A stretch of DNA of 64,000 bases, taken from the NCBI RefSeq assembly GCF_016925495.1, contig NZ_CP070491.1, forward strand, positions 1,054,001-1,118,000. The letters run 5' to 3'. This stretch comes from Methylococcus sp. EFPC2. GTDB lineage: Bacteria; Pseudomonadota; Gammaproteobacteria; Methylococcales; Methylococcaceae. A program made the position numbers and the translations under genes. The notes beneath the pieces are model-generated. The model worked only from the letters and a program-made list of their open reading frames with translations. It was not told the DNA's origin and did not search any database. Shown one piece after another: positions 27,676 through 36,444 of this stretch (position 1 is the stretch's first letter; each line of letters starts with the position of its first letter).

Positions 27676-27690
27676 CGATGCCCGGCATCG
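27676..27690. promoter_or_regulatory. Perfect 15-bp palindrome upstream of the FlhD-like gene
   Basis: CGATGCC-C-GGCATCG (7-bp arms, one-base centre) lies 47 bases before the flhD-like start, in a 238-bp gap that otherwise holds no gene. Position and symmetry suggest an operator controlling the transfer activators. Confidence 0.5.
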
Positions 27691-27737
27691 GTTTCAGTGA
27701 ACTATTCACATCCCCGCAAGGGGGCTGACGATAAGGT

Positions 27738-28067
27738 GTGTTAATGAACATTGATTTGGATCTGTATGAACTGAACCTGTTCTATTTGCTCAAGGCAAGG
27801 GAGATGGCACTCAAAGGACAGTCTCAAACGGCGTCCCTGGTCATGGGGATCTCGCAGGATAACGTCAAGCGTCTGCCGGGCTTGTCCTTCGAGAAGATCA
27901 GGGCCTTGGCCCGGTCGGGTGCTCTTTGCTATACATCGAGGCTGCCGGACAAGTTATGGAAGGAATTCGAGAACACCGAGATGGACGAGGAGCTAGTGAG
28001 GGCTCGGGTCTTGTTGATGATTGCTGCGGAAGGCCAGGGACATGACGACGATCACGGCGCAGCATGA
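27738..28067 (+). CDS. FlhD-like transcriptional activator (SetD-type)
   Basis: A 109-residue FlhD homologue (LDLYELNLFYLLKAREMALK, then ASLVMGISQDNVKRLPGLSF), with the helical dimer fold of the flagellar master regulator. The FlhC-like gene overlaps it by 26 bases. In SXT/R391 the equivalent pair SetD/SetC activates all tra operons after SOS induction. No flagellar genes are in the window, and the ICE context makes transfer control far more likely than motility. Confidence 0.86.
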   Translation: MLMNIDLDLYELNLFYLLKAREMALKGQSQTASLVMGISQDNVKRLPGLSFEKIRALARSGALCYTSRLPDKLWKEFENTEMDEELVRARVLLMIAAEGQGHDDDHGAA

Positions 28068-28587
28068 GCGGCGCGCCCTGGCGCGGGAGTTGATTCGGCG
28101 AAATCTGCGGACACCCATCATACATCTGCACACCCAGATACCGCTGTCGGACATCAGGGACTGGTACCGGGAAATCCACGGGCGCTCGCCCAGCGCCGGG
28201 CTTCTACCTTCCGTATCCACGCTGCTTCCGAACCGGAACAGTCACATCTACGTGTCGCTGTTTGCCGCGCTGTATCTGAGGGTGGGCGGGAAGAAGGTAT
28301 TCCAGGACATCGACATCCATGCGGTTCTGGAAGCTTGGGACCTGTTTTCGACGCTGACCGTCCATCTGCCACGCAAACGCCCGGCCAATCCCACGGAGGC
28401 TTGGGTGGTGGCACGCGATCTGCGGTCAAAGACGGCGCGGATGCACCGCTGTTCGAAATGTTGCTCGCCCTATCTGGTGGCAGGCGACTGCCGATTGCCG
28501 CCCAACTGTCCGATCTGCTTCGCGGCAGGGCAGGGGGTCAAGTGCGGCCTCTCGAAAACGGCGAGGAAACAACGACCGAAACGGTAG
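28042..28587 (+). CDS. FlhC-like transcriptional activator (SetC-type)
   Basis: A 181-residue FlhC homologue. The C-terminal zinc site C137-x-x-C140 ... C156-x-x-C159 lies almost exactly where E. coli FlhC has its four zinc cysteines. The N-terminal helical half (RRALARELIRRNLRTPIIHL) matches the DNA-binding part. ATG 28042 was chosen over TTG 28021 for the family length. It acts with FlhD as a heterohexamer; here it should switch on ICE transfer genes. Confidence 0.86.
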   Translation: MTTITAQHERRALARELIRRNLRTPIIHLHTQIPLSDIRDWYREIHGRSPSAGLLPSVSTLLPNRNSHIYVSLFAALYLRVGGKKVFQDIDIHAVLEAWDLFSTLTVHLPRKRPANPTEAWVVARDLRSKTARMHRCSKCCSPYLVAGDCRLPPNCPICFAAGQGVKCGLSKTARKQRPKR

Positions 28588-28987
28588 TCTCACCCTTGAG
28601 AACCTAGAACCACTGTGATCATCGCGGCTTAAGGTCTGGGTTCATCATTGGTACGCAAGCGGTCGACAAGCGCAAGTACCACCCGGGAAGTGAATGCCTG
28701 ACCACCTAAGCTGCCTTTATGCATCGGCTGCCTTTCAGACGGCAGCAACGTTACCAGCGACCGTAAGGATATGTTCCGCAGTGATTTCTCGCCGTTGGCC
28801 GTGCGAGTCGACGGCGAGTCTAACTCCGGGCACGCTATCAAATCATGATCGTCGTGCTTCCCATCTCAGGCTGCCACTTGCCAAGACAAAACCTTGTGAG
28901 AACCTATACGCCGCAGAGAACGCCAAGCTGGATTCGGCGGGTACTCTGCCGGTACACAGGTGCATAGACGCGGCTAAGGGTACTCCC
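28588..28987. other. 400-bp gap without a supported gene
   Basis: Short open frames occur on both strands, but none has a good ribosome-binding site or recognisable product. A short ribosome-binding-site-like aaggg at its right end belongs to the next gene. Nothing else is seen. Confidence 0.4.
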
Positions 28988-29599
28988 ATGAGATGGACGA
29001 CCGGACAGGACCAGAAAGCAGAGACCCAGAAGGGAACGATCAAATGGTTCTCGCAGGAAAAGGGTTATGGCTTCATCGATGGCAATGACGGCATTCGCCG
29101 ATTTTTTCATGTGGCGGACACGGTGGGCGACTTCTCGCCGAAAACCGGCAACTTCATTTTTTTCGAACCCCGGCAAGACCGCAAGGGTCCCCGTGCCGTC
29201 GGCGTCCGTCTCAATCCCGATTCCCTGCTGGAAGTCGGCCGCACTTATTCGGATGGGCGGATTTCGTGCCCCTATTGCAGCAAATTAATCGTGCCTCGGA
29301 TCACATTTTGGTACGGCCGGCCGAATCGGTCGTTTTGTCCCTATTGCGGCGGCGAAGTTCGGAACTTTTTCAGAGAGGGCCCTGTAGGGATATTCCTGGA
29401 GATGATTATCCGGGTCGCATTTTTCTCCGCCTACGTAATGACGTTATTGATCGGGTTCTATTTCTTGATGACGGAGCAGCGGGATTCCAACATTGGCTCG
29501 ATGATCCTGGGCATGATTCTCGTGGCGCCGGCCGTTGCCAAGCTCGTGAAATGTACCCGGCGACTGGCAAGTGGAATTCGGCGAACGGAGGCTAACTGA
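28988..29599 (+). CDS. Cold-shock domain protein with zinc ribbon and membrane segments
   Basis: A 203-residue protein. Residues 15-75 are a cold-shock domain (KGTIKWFSQEKGYGFI, with RNP1-type KGYGFI and the altered RRFFHV at RNP2). Next comes a two-knuckle zinc ribbon (CPYC ... CPYC, about 95-125), then two hydrophobic helices (about 140-160 and 170-190) that anchor it in the membrane. An open frame extends upstream, but the ATG at 28988 places the domain at the N-terminus. CSD-membrane fusions are poorly studied; a role as membrane-tethered nucleic-acid binding protein is inference. Confidence 0.75.
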   Translation: MRWTTGQDQKAETQKGTIKWFSQEKGYGFIDGNDGIRRFFHVADTVGDFSPKTGNFIFFEPRQDRKGPRAVGVRLNPDSLLEVGRTYSDGRISCPYCSKLIVPRITFWYGRPNRSFCPYCGGEVRNFFREGPVGIFLEMIIRVAFFSAYVMTLLIGFYFLMTEQRDSNIGSMILGMILVAPAVAKLVKCTRRLASGIRRTEAN

Positions 29600-29859
29600 C
29601 CAAATCGGCAACTTAGGTGCAGTAATGTCCTCATTGATCATGCTCGTGACCGAAGAAACATTCCTGCCCGCCATTGCCATAGTGCCTTTTGGCCCCTTGA
29701 ATAGCTTGGAATTCCCGCGGACTATTTCCGAACCGCCTTGAATTCTCGATGCTCACAGTTGACGTCGACTCACCCCGACTTCACCATTCGCATAACATTG
29801 GGCGGTCAGCCTACTGAAGTGAGGCTGCAGAGTAACTAAAATCGGATCGAAAAAACGCC

Positions 29860-30858
29860 ATGGCTAGCGGCAAAGTATTGAGACAAATCGTAAAAGCGGG
29901 CGCGACTGGGGATAGTGCAGCCTTTCTCCAAGCCTCGGAAGCCATCATTCGCGAAGAACGCCAGAAGCAGCACCACCTACTTGCGAACGATCTAGAACAG
30001 ATCCTTTACGGCACGCCCCGCAAAGCCTCTTCGGATGCCACCCTCGGGCTTCGGGAACGCATCCCCGTTGACAAGGAACGGGGCCTGCCACTTCTAATCC
30101 TTCGCGAACCATCGCGGGGTCTGGAAGAGGTTGTACTCACCCCCGAGGCCCTACAGGTGGTCGAAGATATCCTTGAACAACACCGCCGGGCCGAGGTGCT
30201 CCGGAGCTACGGCCTTCGCCCGACTGACAAAGTTCTGTTCTGCGGCCCCCCGGGTTGCGGCAAGACGCTAACTGCCGAAGTAGTAGCTACGGAATTGAGC
30301 TTGCCGCTCGCATTGATCCGTCTCGACAGCGTGGTCTCTTCATATCTTGGCGAGACCGCAGCCAATTTGCGCAAGGTATTCGACTTTATTGAGTCTTCAC
30401 CGATGGTTGCTTTGTTTGACGAGTTCGACGCGTTGGGCAAGGAGCGGGCGGATACGAGCGAGCATGGCGAATTGAAGCGTGTGATAAATGCCGTCTTGCA
30501 GATGCTCGATGCTTATCAAGGCAGAAGCCTGATCATTGCTGCCACAAACCATGAGGGGATGCTCGATTCGGCCATTTGGCGGCGTTTCGAAGAAGTGCTC
30601 GTTTTCGGCCCACCTAACAAAGAACAGTTGTCTCAACTCTTGAGCATCAAACTGCGCGGCGTGCGCAGGGAGTTCGAGCGGGACGATGAGCGGGTACTCT
30701 CGCTTCTTGCAGAGATGTCCCATGCAGATGTTGAAAGGGTGCTGCGCCGCGCCATCAAGGAAATGATCCTGAAAGGCGAAGAGTTCCTTCAATGCCGTCA
30801 TCTGGAAAAGGCCCAGCGACGCGAAACAAGCAGAAGGCAGCAGTTTTCGGGGATATAA
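29860..30858 (+). CDS. ietA: AAA+ ATPase of an IetAS-type defence pair (IetA)
   Basis: A 332-residue AAA+ protein. It has an N-terminal helical part, Walker A GPPGCGKT at 129-136, Walker B ALFDEFD with D187-E188, sensor 1 LIIAATNHEG near residue 225, and a C-terminal lid domain. It ends 6 bases before a subtilisin-type protease gene. This two-gene arrangement matches IetA/IetS, first described as a plasmid incompatibility/stability toxin system in Agrobacterium and later shown to defend against phage. IetA is thought to restrain or direct the protease. Confidence 0.85.
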   Translation: MASGKVLRQIVKAGATGDSAAFLQASEAIIREERQKQHHLLANDLEQILYGTPRKASSDATLGLRERIPVDKERGLPLLILREPSRGLEEVVLTPEALQVVEDILEQHRRAEVLRSYGLRPTDKVLFCGPPGCGKTLTAEVVATELSLPLALIRLDSVVSSYLGETAANLRKVFDFIESSPMVALFDEFDALGKERADTSEHGELKRVINAVLQMLDAYQGRSLIIAATNHEGMLDSAIWRRFEEVLVFGPPNKEQLSQLLSIKLRGVRREFERDDERVLSLLAEMSHADVERVLRRAIKEMILKGEEFLQCRHLEKAQRRETSRRQQFSGI

Positions 30859-30864
30859 CGAGCA

Positions 30865-33171
30865 ATGGAAGCCTACCCACACCTCAGGATCGAGCGTGAA
30901 CAACCCATTAATCAGAAACGCCCCGGCCAGCCTCCCCGCATCAAAATCCCCGCCGACGTTCCCGCCCACGCGCGTGGACTAAAGCAGAGCCTAACCAGGG
31001 CCATTGAGGAAGCGCGCAAAGATCTGGGCGGATTCGACGACCGCCCCCTTTTTAAGCTGAAGGTCGGAACCCTGCCCCCCGAACAGATCGAGCAGGGGTT
31101 TCCCGGTATCGAAGTGGTGAGCCAGGAAGATGGTGGGTATGCTCTGGCGTTCGCCGACAAGCGCGCGTTGGACGAATTCGAGGCCAGACTCAGTCAATTG
31201 GCCGATGGCCAGACGCCCAAGTACGCCAACATCCTCTATGCCCTGGAGGCCTTCGACCACTGGCGTCCAGAAGACCGCATGGGCTGGGCGCTAAAAAGGG
31301 ACGGCCTTCCGCGCAAGGGCGAATTCGTTCTCGATATCGAACTTTGGCCGCTTGCACGGCGAGACGAGCGCGACGCCATGCTTGCTTCCTTCGGGGCCTG
31401 GCTGAGTCATGAGGGGGTGCAGGCACTCGATCGTGTCAGCTTGGGTGACTATCTCGCCTATCGACTTCGGGTTACCCCGAAGATGGGGAAATACCTGCTC
31501 AACCACCGTGACGTGCGCAGCGTAGACCTGCCCCCGAAGCTAGGCCTCGAACTAGGCGTCCTGCAACTCGATATCCAAGACGTCCACCAGGCGCCACCAC
31601 CTGGTAATGCTCCTGTAGTGGCGATCCTCGATAGCGGCATCGCCGGTGGCCATCCACTAATCGGGCCGGCTTTAGGTGATGCCCAAGGTTTCGTCGATCC
31701 CCATCGCGAAGCTCACGATGCCCATGGCCATGGCACGTTGGTGGCAGGAATCGCCCTCTATGGCGATGTTGAGGCCTGCGCCCTGGCCAAAGTATTCGTC
31801 CCACAGCTCAGAATTCTGAGCGGACGGGTGTTCGACGCTGACAACAGCGCTAATCCTAGATTCATGGCGAACATTGTCGATGAGGCAGTTCGCTATTTCC
31901 ATGACGCTTACAACTGCCGAGTCTTCAATCTATCCTACGGCGACTGCAACAAACCCTTTCTCGGTGGTCGCGTTGGTGGCTTGGCCTACGTCCTCGACTG
32001 CCTGGCGCGTGAACTGGATGTTCTCTTCGTCGTTCCCACGGGGAATTTCCACGATGCCCCGGTGCAGTGGTTGAAACAGGACTACCCCCATTACCTTCTG
32101 AAAAACGAGGCTAGGCTTCTCGATCCGGCCCCTGCCTTGAACGTGCTTACGGTCGGCAGTCTAGCTCGTTGGGATCGTAGTGCGAACGCGTGGCGTCACC
32201 CCAATGACATTCACACCCCTGTCGCGCAACGTGACCAACCTTCGCCTTTCACTCGCTGCGGTAGTTCCGTAAAAGGGGCGGTTAAACCCGAATTGGTCGC
32301 TTATGGCGGTAACTTTTCCATAGACCCGCATACGGACTCTGTTACGGATCGGTGGCTTGGTGAGCTTTCCACTTGCAAGGACTTTGCGGAAGGGCGATTG
32401 CTCAAGTCAGAAATTGGTACCAGCTTTGCTGCCCCGCATGTGGCCCATGCCGCGGCCAGGGTACTGGGTGAATTTCCAAGCGCGAGCGCCAATCTACTCC
32501 GTGCACTGTTAGTGGCTAATGGAAGGGTACCAGCGGCGACCTATGACTTGCTAAGCGGCAAGGAAGAACTTCTGGCGCAAGTTGTGGGATATGGAATGGT
32601 GGATGACTCCCATCTCTACCGTTCCACTGAGGAGCAGGTGCTCCTGATCGCCGAATCGGCGTTGATAGACAAGCACAACCACTTCTATGAAGTACCAATT
32701 CCAGAAAGCTTCTACGGGGGCAAGAAGCGCCGATTGCGGGAGATCACGGTAAGCCTGGCGTATTGTCCGCCGGTCAGAACGACGCGCCTCGACTACAAAG
32801 CGAGCCGATTTCAGTTTCGTTTGGTCGAGGCGACCTCGTTGGACGAAGCCGCAGCCGCTTTCGACAAAGCGACCGCGGAAGAGGTGGAGAGCATCGAAGA
32901 ACTCAAGTGCAACAAGGGCACATACGGCGCCCAACGTCGGGCCTACGGCACCGTCCAGTCCTCCACATGGACAATCAAGCAGAGTCGTGATGCCAAGCTG
33001 TATGTAGTGGTGACACGGAACGACCATGGATGGGGTATGGCCCTGACGGAAACAGAAGAACCTTACGCCTTGGTCATTCGCCTAGCGGATCGGGAAAACC
33101 AGGAAGCTCGTCTTTACACGCAGATTCGCGCGCAGTTGCAGGCGCGTGAACGGGCACGTGCGCGTGTCTAA
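30865..33171 (+). CDS. ietS: Subtilisin-family serine protease of an IetAS-type pair (IetS)
   Basis: A 768-residue S8 peptidase with a complete catalytic triad: D256 (AILDSGIAGG), H289 (AHGHGTLVAGI) and S520 (GTSFAAPHVAHAA). No signal peptide is present, so it works in the cytoplasm. A 240-residue N-terminal extension and a 200-residue beta-rich C-terminal domain flank the protease. In IetAS the protease is the presumed effector that cuts host or phage proteins after infection. Protease activity is well supported; target and trigger are unknown. Confidence 0.87.
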   Translation: MEAYPHLRIEREQPINQKRPGQPPRIKIPADVPAHARGLKQSLTRAIEEARKDLGGFDDRPLFKLKVGTLPPEQIEQGFPGIEVVSQEDGGYALAFADKRALDEFEARLSQLADGQTPKYANILYALEAFDHWRPEDRMGWALKRDGLPRKGEFVLDIELWPLARRDERDAMLASFGAWLSHEGVQALDRVSLGDYLAYRLRVTPKMGKYLLNHRDVRSVDLPPKLGLELGVLQLDIQDVHQAPPPGNAPVVAILDSGIAGGHPLIGPALGDAQGFVDPHREAHDAHGHGTLVAGIALYGDVEACALAKVFVPQLRILSGRVFDADNSANPRFMANIVDEAVRYFHDAYNCRVFNLSYGDCNKPFLGGRVGGLAYVLDCLARELDVLFVVPTGNFHDAPVQWLKQDYPHYLLKNEARLLDPAPALNVLTVGSLARWDRSANAWRHPNDIHTPVAQRDQPSPFTRCGSSVKGAVKPELVAYGGNFSIDPHTDSVTDRWLGELSTCKDFAEGRLLKSEIGTSFAAPHVAHAAARVLGEFPSASANLLRALLVANGRVPAATYDLLSGKEELLAQVVGYGMVDDSHLYRSTEEQVLLIAESALIDKHNHFYEVPIPESFYGGKKRRLREITVSLAYCPPVRTTRLDYKASRFQFRLVEATSLDEAAAAFDKATAEEVESIEELKCNKGTYGAQRRAYGTVQSSTWTIKQSRDAKLYVVVTRNDHGWGMALTETEEPYALVIRLADRENQEARLYTQIRAQLQARERARARV

Positions 33172-33245
33172 AAGAAAGCGGTGAATAACGCAACGCTTGT
33201 GGTACGTGACAACTGGGGAACACCCAATATTGGCCTACTCATTGC

Positions 33246-36200
33246 TCACCGCCTCATTTGATTGGCAGCGTTGTAAGTACTCACCAGATTGAGGAGATCC
33301 GACCGGTTTTGACCCGCCGCGCGGCGCAGCAGGCTGGCTATGTCGGCACCTACTGAATCGCCATGTTCATTTCGGAGTTGTTCGTGCAACTGGTTTGATT
33401 GACCGACGTAAGGATTGTAGTCCCCGGACATCGACACCCCGGCGAAGGACTCAAACATGGCTGCGCGGTAGTAGGCCTGCTGCGTCGGCGTCAGCCGGCT
33501 TCCAGCTTCGGCCACCCGCTGATCGGCCCAGGCATCCAAAGCTTTCTGTCCACCTTCAGGGGCAGCATTCAGCGCAGACTGGAAAGCCTGGCCAAGGGAT
33601 AGCCCATGCCCACGCGCGGCGTCGAACTCGTCGATGAATGCCTTGACCGAACCTGCGCCGGATGCGCCGATGCCCGAGATGTTCTGGGCCGCGTTGTAGA
33701 TGCTGCCGCCGACCACATCGTATTCCAGTTCTGCAGCCGACTGCTGACTGTTGGCAGCTTTACTGATCTCGGCTCGAAGGTGTTCGGCCTTTTCGGCATG
33801 CATGCCGGCGAATTCCAGGTTCGATACGCCATGAACCTGTCCCTGTCCAGTCTGATAGGCCGAATTGACCATGCGCTCTCCGCCGGCAACCCGTCCGTTG
33901 GTCGCCTGTATACTGCCCGTCACGCGACCATCCAAACCTGCCGCTTCGTTTCTTGGATCGTGGAACCCCGCCCGATCAACGAGGGACCGGATTGTCCCAA
34001 ATTCCGGAGATCGGGCAGTCAGGTCGGCGTTTCGCTCGGGAGTCTGGCCGGAAGGTGACGGCGCATTCCAGGCGTCACCCAATAGCTGATAGCCGGTAGC
34101 CTCGGCCAACCTCGCTTCGTGCCCATCCAGTCGCCTGAACATGGGGGATGAGTATCCCGCGAGCAGCGACATGCCGGCGGCGGCAAACGCCTGGTCCTTA
34201 TCCGCTATCAAGCCGGATGCCCGCCACTCAGCGCCCAGACGTTGCGCATCCCCTCGAAGCCCGAACCGGTCCAGCGCCGCGTCCAACCCGGACATCAGGT
34301 TCCGATCGCCTGCGAAGCGCCGTCCCGTTTCGGCGGCGCCATAGCTCGCCGAAGCACCAAAGCGCATCTGCGCCGATACGGTTTGGTTGTAGGTCTCCGT
34401 GGCCGAGACCGTGTCCGTGGCGCTTTTCTGCAGCGACGACAAGTCCTGCTTCTGCAACCCCAAAGAGGCCACCTCCCGAGTTCCCGATTGCGCGTCGGCC
34501 GCTACGCTGCGCGCCAGGTCGGTCTGCCAGCCATGGTCCTCGGTCACTCGTCGGGAAATGTCGGAGGCGATCTCGTCAGCCCGTGATTGGCTGACGCGGA
34601 ACTGGTTCTGCAGTTGCCCGGACACGGACAGCGGCAACCAACCCTTCGGCAGCCCCGCAGAACCGCCCACCACGGCGGCAAAATCGTCGCCGGACATGCC
34701 GGTGTCCCGGTAACGCTGCGCCAGGTCCTCTCCGGTGGCGCGCATGAACTTGTCGGTCTGACTGGTACTGCTGGCAATACGGCTGCCTGCGGAGTGCGCG
34801 TCGAAGCCTTCTTGGGACAGTCCGCTGGATCGGGATGCAGTGTTCGACAGACTCTCCATGAAACTGCTGGAGGCCTGCTGCATGGCCATGGATGCCGATG
34901 AAACCGCAGCACTGAGATCCTTGCCGGCCTGGAAGGACGACAGGACCTTTTCCGCACCGAACAGAGTCGCTCCGGTCAGCGGGGCGTGCTGATAGTTCGG
35001 CTGCATGTTCATCACCGGCGCGGGACTGACGATGTCCGGAGAGCCGATCTTTTCGTTGACGAAATCGCCGCCCTGCATGCGCCCCAGGAAATGGGTGGCG
35101 GTGACCGAGCCACCGTAGACCAGCATCAGGGCGATGGCCGGTGTCGACGAGGCCAGCATGCCGCCCACCCCCAGCCATTCCTGAATAGCCATGTCCATCT
35201 GGTAGATGCCGTAGATCGACGGCAGATTGAACTGCGCGGCATCGAGCGCGGCCATTTTGCCGGCGGCGGCCATGGTGATGTAGAGGTTCACGACCGCCAG
35301 GATCGGCATCCAGAGCTGGATCCACAGCAACATCAGGAAATACTGGCCGGTGATCCGGATGCCCTGCGCGCCCAGCATGACGGCGAAGGCCATCAGCGGG
35401 GTGATGGCATAGCTGAAGCCCTCGATCCAGGTCATCATCGGCCGCACGATGCGGGTGAACAGGTTCTGCTCGCCGGCCCATTGGGTGTTGCGCTGCTGGA
35501 TGGCCTGTTCGACCATGGCTGCCTTGTTCCACTTCATGCCGTCTTCATGACGCCCCACCACGCCTTTCTCGAACATGGGCGTGATCAGCGAGGCCAGCAT
35601 GTAGTCCAGCGCGCTCACGCTGCCGCCGGTCAGCACCGTCAGGGCATCGTCGATCCGCGGTTGCACGTCGTCCGGCAGTGCGACTTTCAGCGCTTCCTTC
35701 AGGACATTTTCCACCTCCGGCACCACCAGGGTCTTCACGTAGGTGTCCAGCGTCGCCCAGGCATCGGTGCAGTCCTGTATCTTCGGGGCGCCGCCGACAT
35801 GGATCTCCGTGGTGTAGACGTTGGAGTCGAACTTGATGGCGTCGAGAACCTGGGCCTGGCGCATGATCCCATCCAACGTCAGCAGCCCCAGGTCCACGCC
35901 GGTGAGCGTGCATTCCTTGAGGTAGTTGACCAGGGAGTTTTCCAGATCGCCGCCGGCATTGGGCGAGTTTGCCTTGCCCAGTTCCACCCGGGACAGCAGG
36001 TTCTTGCGAACCAGGGTCATGACCTGGAGGGTATCGGCAAAGCCGTGCTCGGTCATGCTGGGTGTGGAGAACCCCTGCTCGAACAGGCGGGTGAGCCGAT
36101 AGCCCAGGTTGGATAGGATGGAGCCCGCCACCGCCGGGCCCATGGGCACGTTGTCTACCACCTGCACCTGGCCGGTGTAGGCATCCTCGACGGTGACTTT

Positions 36201-36434
36201 CACGCCGGGGGCGAACAGGATCAGATAGATCAGGATCGAGGCCATCATGTCCTGGTAACGGATGCCACGGGCGTCGTACTGGGTGAGTCCACGCACCAGG
36301 GTCATGATGACGCCCAGCACCGCGCCGATGCCGGCGGCCATGGTGTAGTGGCCGGTGCCGGCGATCATCGCGATGGCATTGAGGATGGCGGCGAGGAACG
36401 CCGAATCGCCGATGGAAAAGATCTCGAAGACCAT
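33246..36434 (-). CDS. traG: Conjugal transfer protein TraG (mating-pair stabilisation)
   Basis: F-type TraG, 1062 residues. The N-terminal third is membrane-embedded (TM segments about 7-60, 85-100 and 330-440), with the TraG-N-type segment FSYAITPLMAFAVMLGAQGI. The C-terminal two thirds is a Ser/Ala/Gln-rich periplasmic domain, as in F TraG, which stabilises mating pairs and takes part in entry exclusion. It is the last gene of traF-traH-traG. Confidence 0.92.
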   Translation of the reverse strand: MVFEIFSIGDSAFLAAILNAIAMIAGTGHYTMAAGIGAVLGVIMTLVRGLTQYDARGIRYQDMMASILIYLILFAPGVKVTVEDAYTGQVQVVDNVPMGPAVAGSILSNLGYRLTRLFEQGFSTPSMTEHGFADTLQVMTLVRKNLLSRVELGKANSPNAGGDLENSLVNYLKECTLTGVDLGLLTLDGIMRQAQVLDAIKFDSNVYTTEIHVGGAPKIQDCTDAWATLDTYVKTLVVPEVENVLKEALKVALPDDVQPRIDDALTVLTGGSVSALDYMLASLITPMFEKGVVGRHEDGMKWNKAAMVEQAIQQRNTQWAGEQNLFTRIVRPMMTWIEGFSYAITPLMAFAVMLGAQGIRITGQYFLMLLWIQLWMPILAVVNLYITMAAAGKMAALDAAQFNLPSIYGIYQMDMAIQEWLGVGGMLASSTPAIALMLVYGGSVTATHFLGRMQGGDFVNEKIGSPDIVSPAPVMNMQPNYQHAPLTGATLFGAEKVLSSFQAGKDLSAAVSSASMAMQQASSSFMESLSNTASRSSGLSQEGFDAHSAGSRIASSTSQTDKFMRATGEDLAQRYRDTGMSGDDFAAVVGGSAGLPKGWLPLSVSGQLQNQFRVSQSRADEIASDISRRVTEDHGWQTDLARSVAADAQSGTREVASLGLQKQDLSSLQKSATDTVSATETYNQTVSAQMRFGASASYGAAETGRRFAGDRNLMSGLDAALDRFGLRGDAQRLGAEWRASGLIADKDQAFAAAGMSLLAGYSSPMFRRLDGHEARLAEATGYQLLGDAWNAPSPSGQTPERNADLTARSPEFGTIRSLVDRAGFHDPRNEAAGLDGRVTGSIQATNGRVAGGERMVNSAYQTGQGQVHGVSNLEFAGMHAEKAEHLRAEISKAANSQQSAAELEYDVVGGSIYNAAQNISGIGASGAGSVKAFIDEFDAARGHGLSLGQAFQSALNAAPEGGQKALDAWADQRVAEAGSRLTPTQQAYYRAAMFESFAGVSMSGDYNPYVGQSNQLHEQLRNEHGDSVGADIASLLRRAAGQNRSDLLNLVSTYNAANQMRR

Positions 36435-36444
36435 ACAGGGAAGT

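Noticed and set aside
27738-28587. Flagellar master regulator locus
   Set aside because: No other flagellar genes are nearby and the pair sits among ICE genes, as SetCD does in SXT.
34986-36116. Long His-rich plus-strand open frame opposite traG
   Set aside because: Shadow of the membrane part of TraG; histidine and glutamine runs are typical antisense artefacts.
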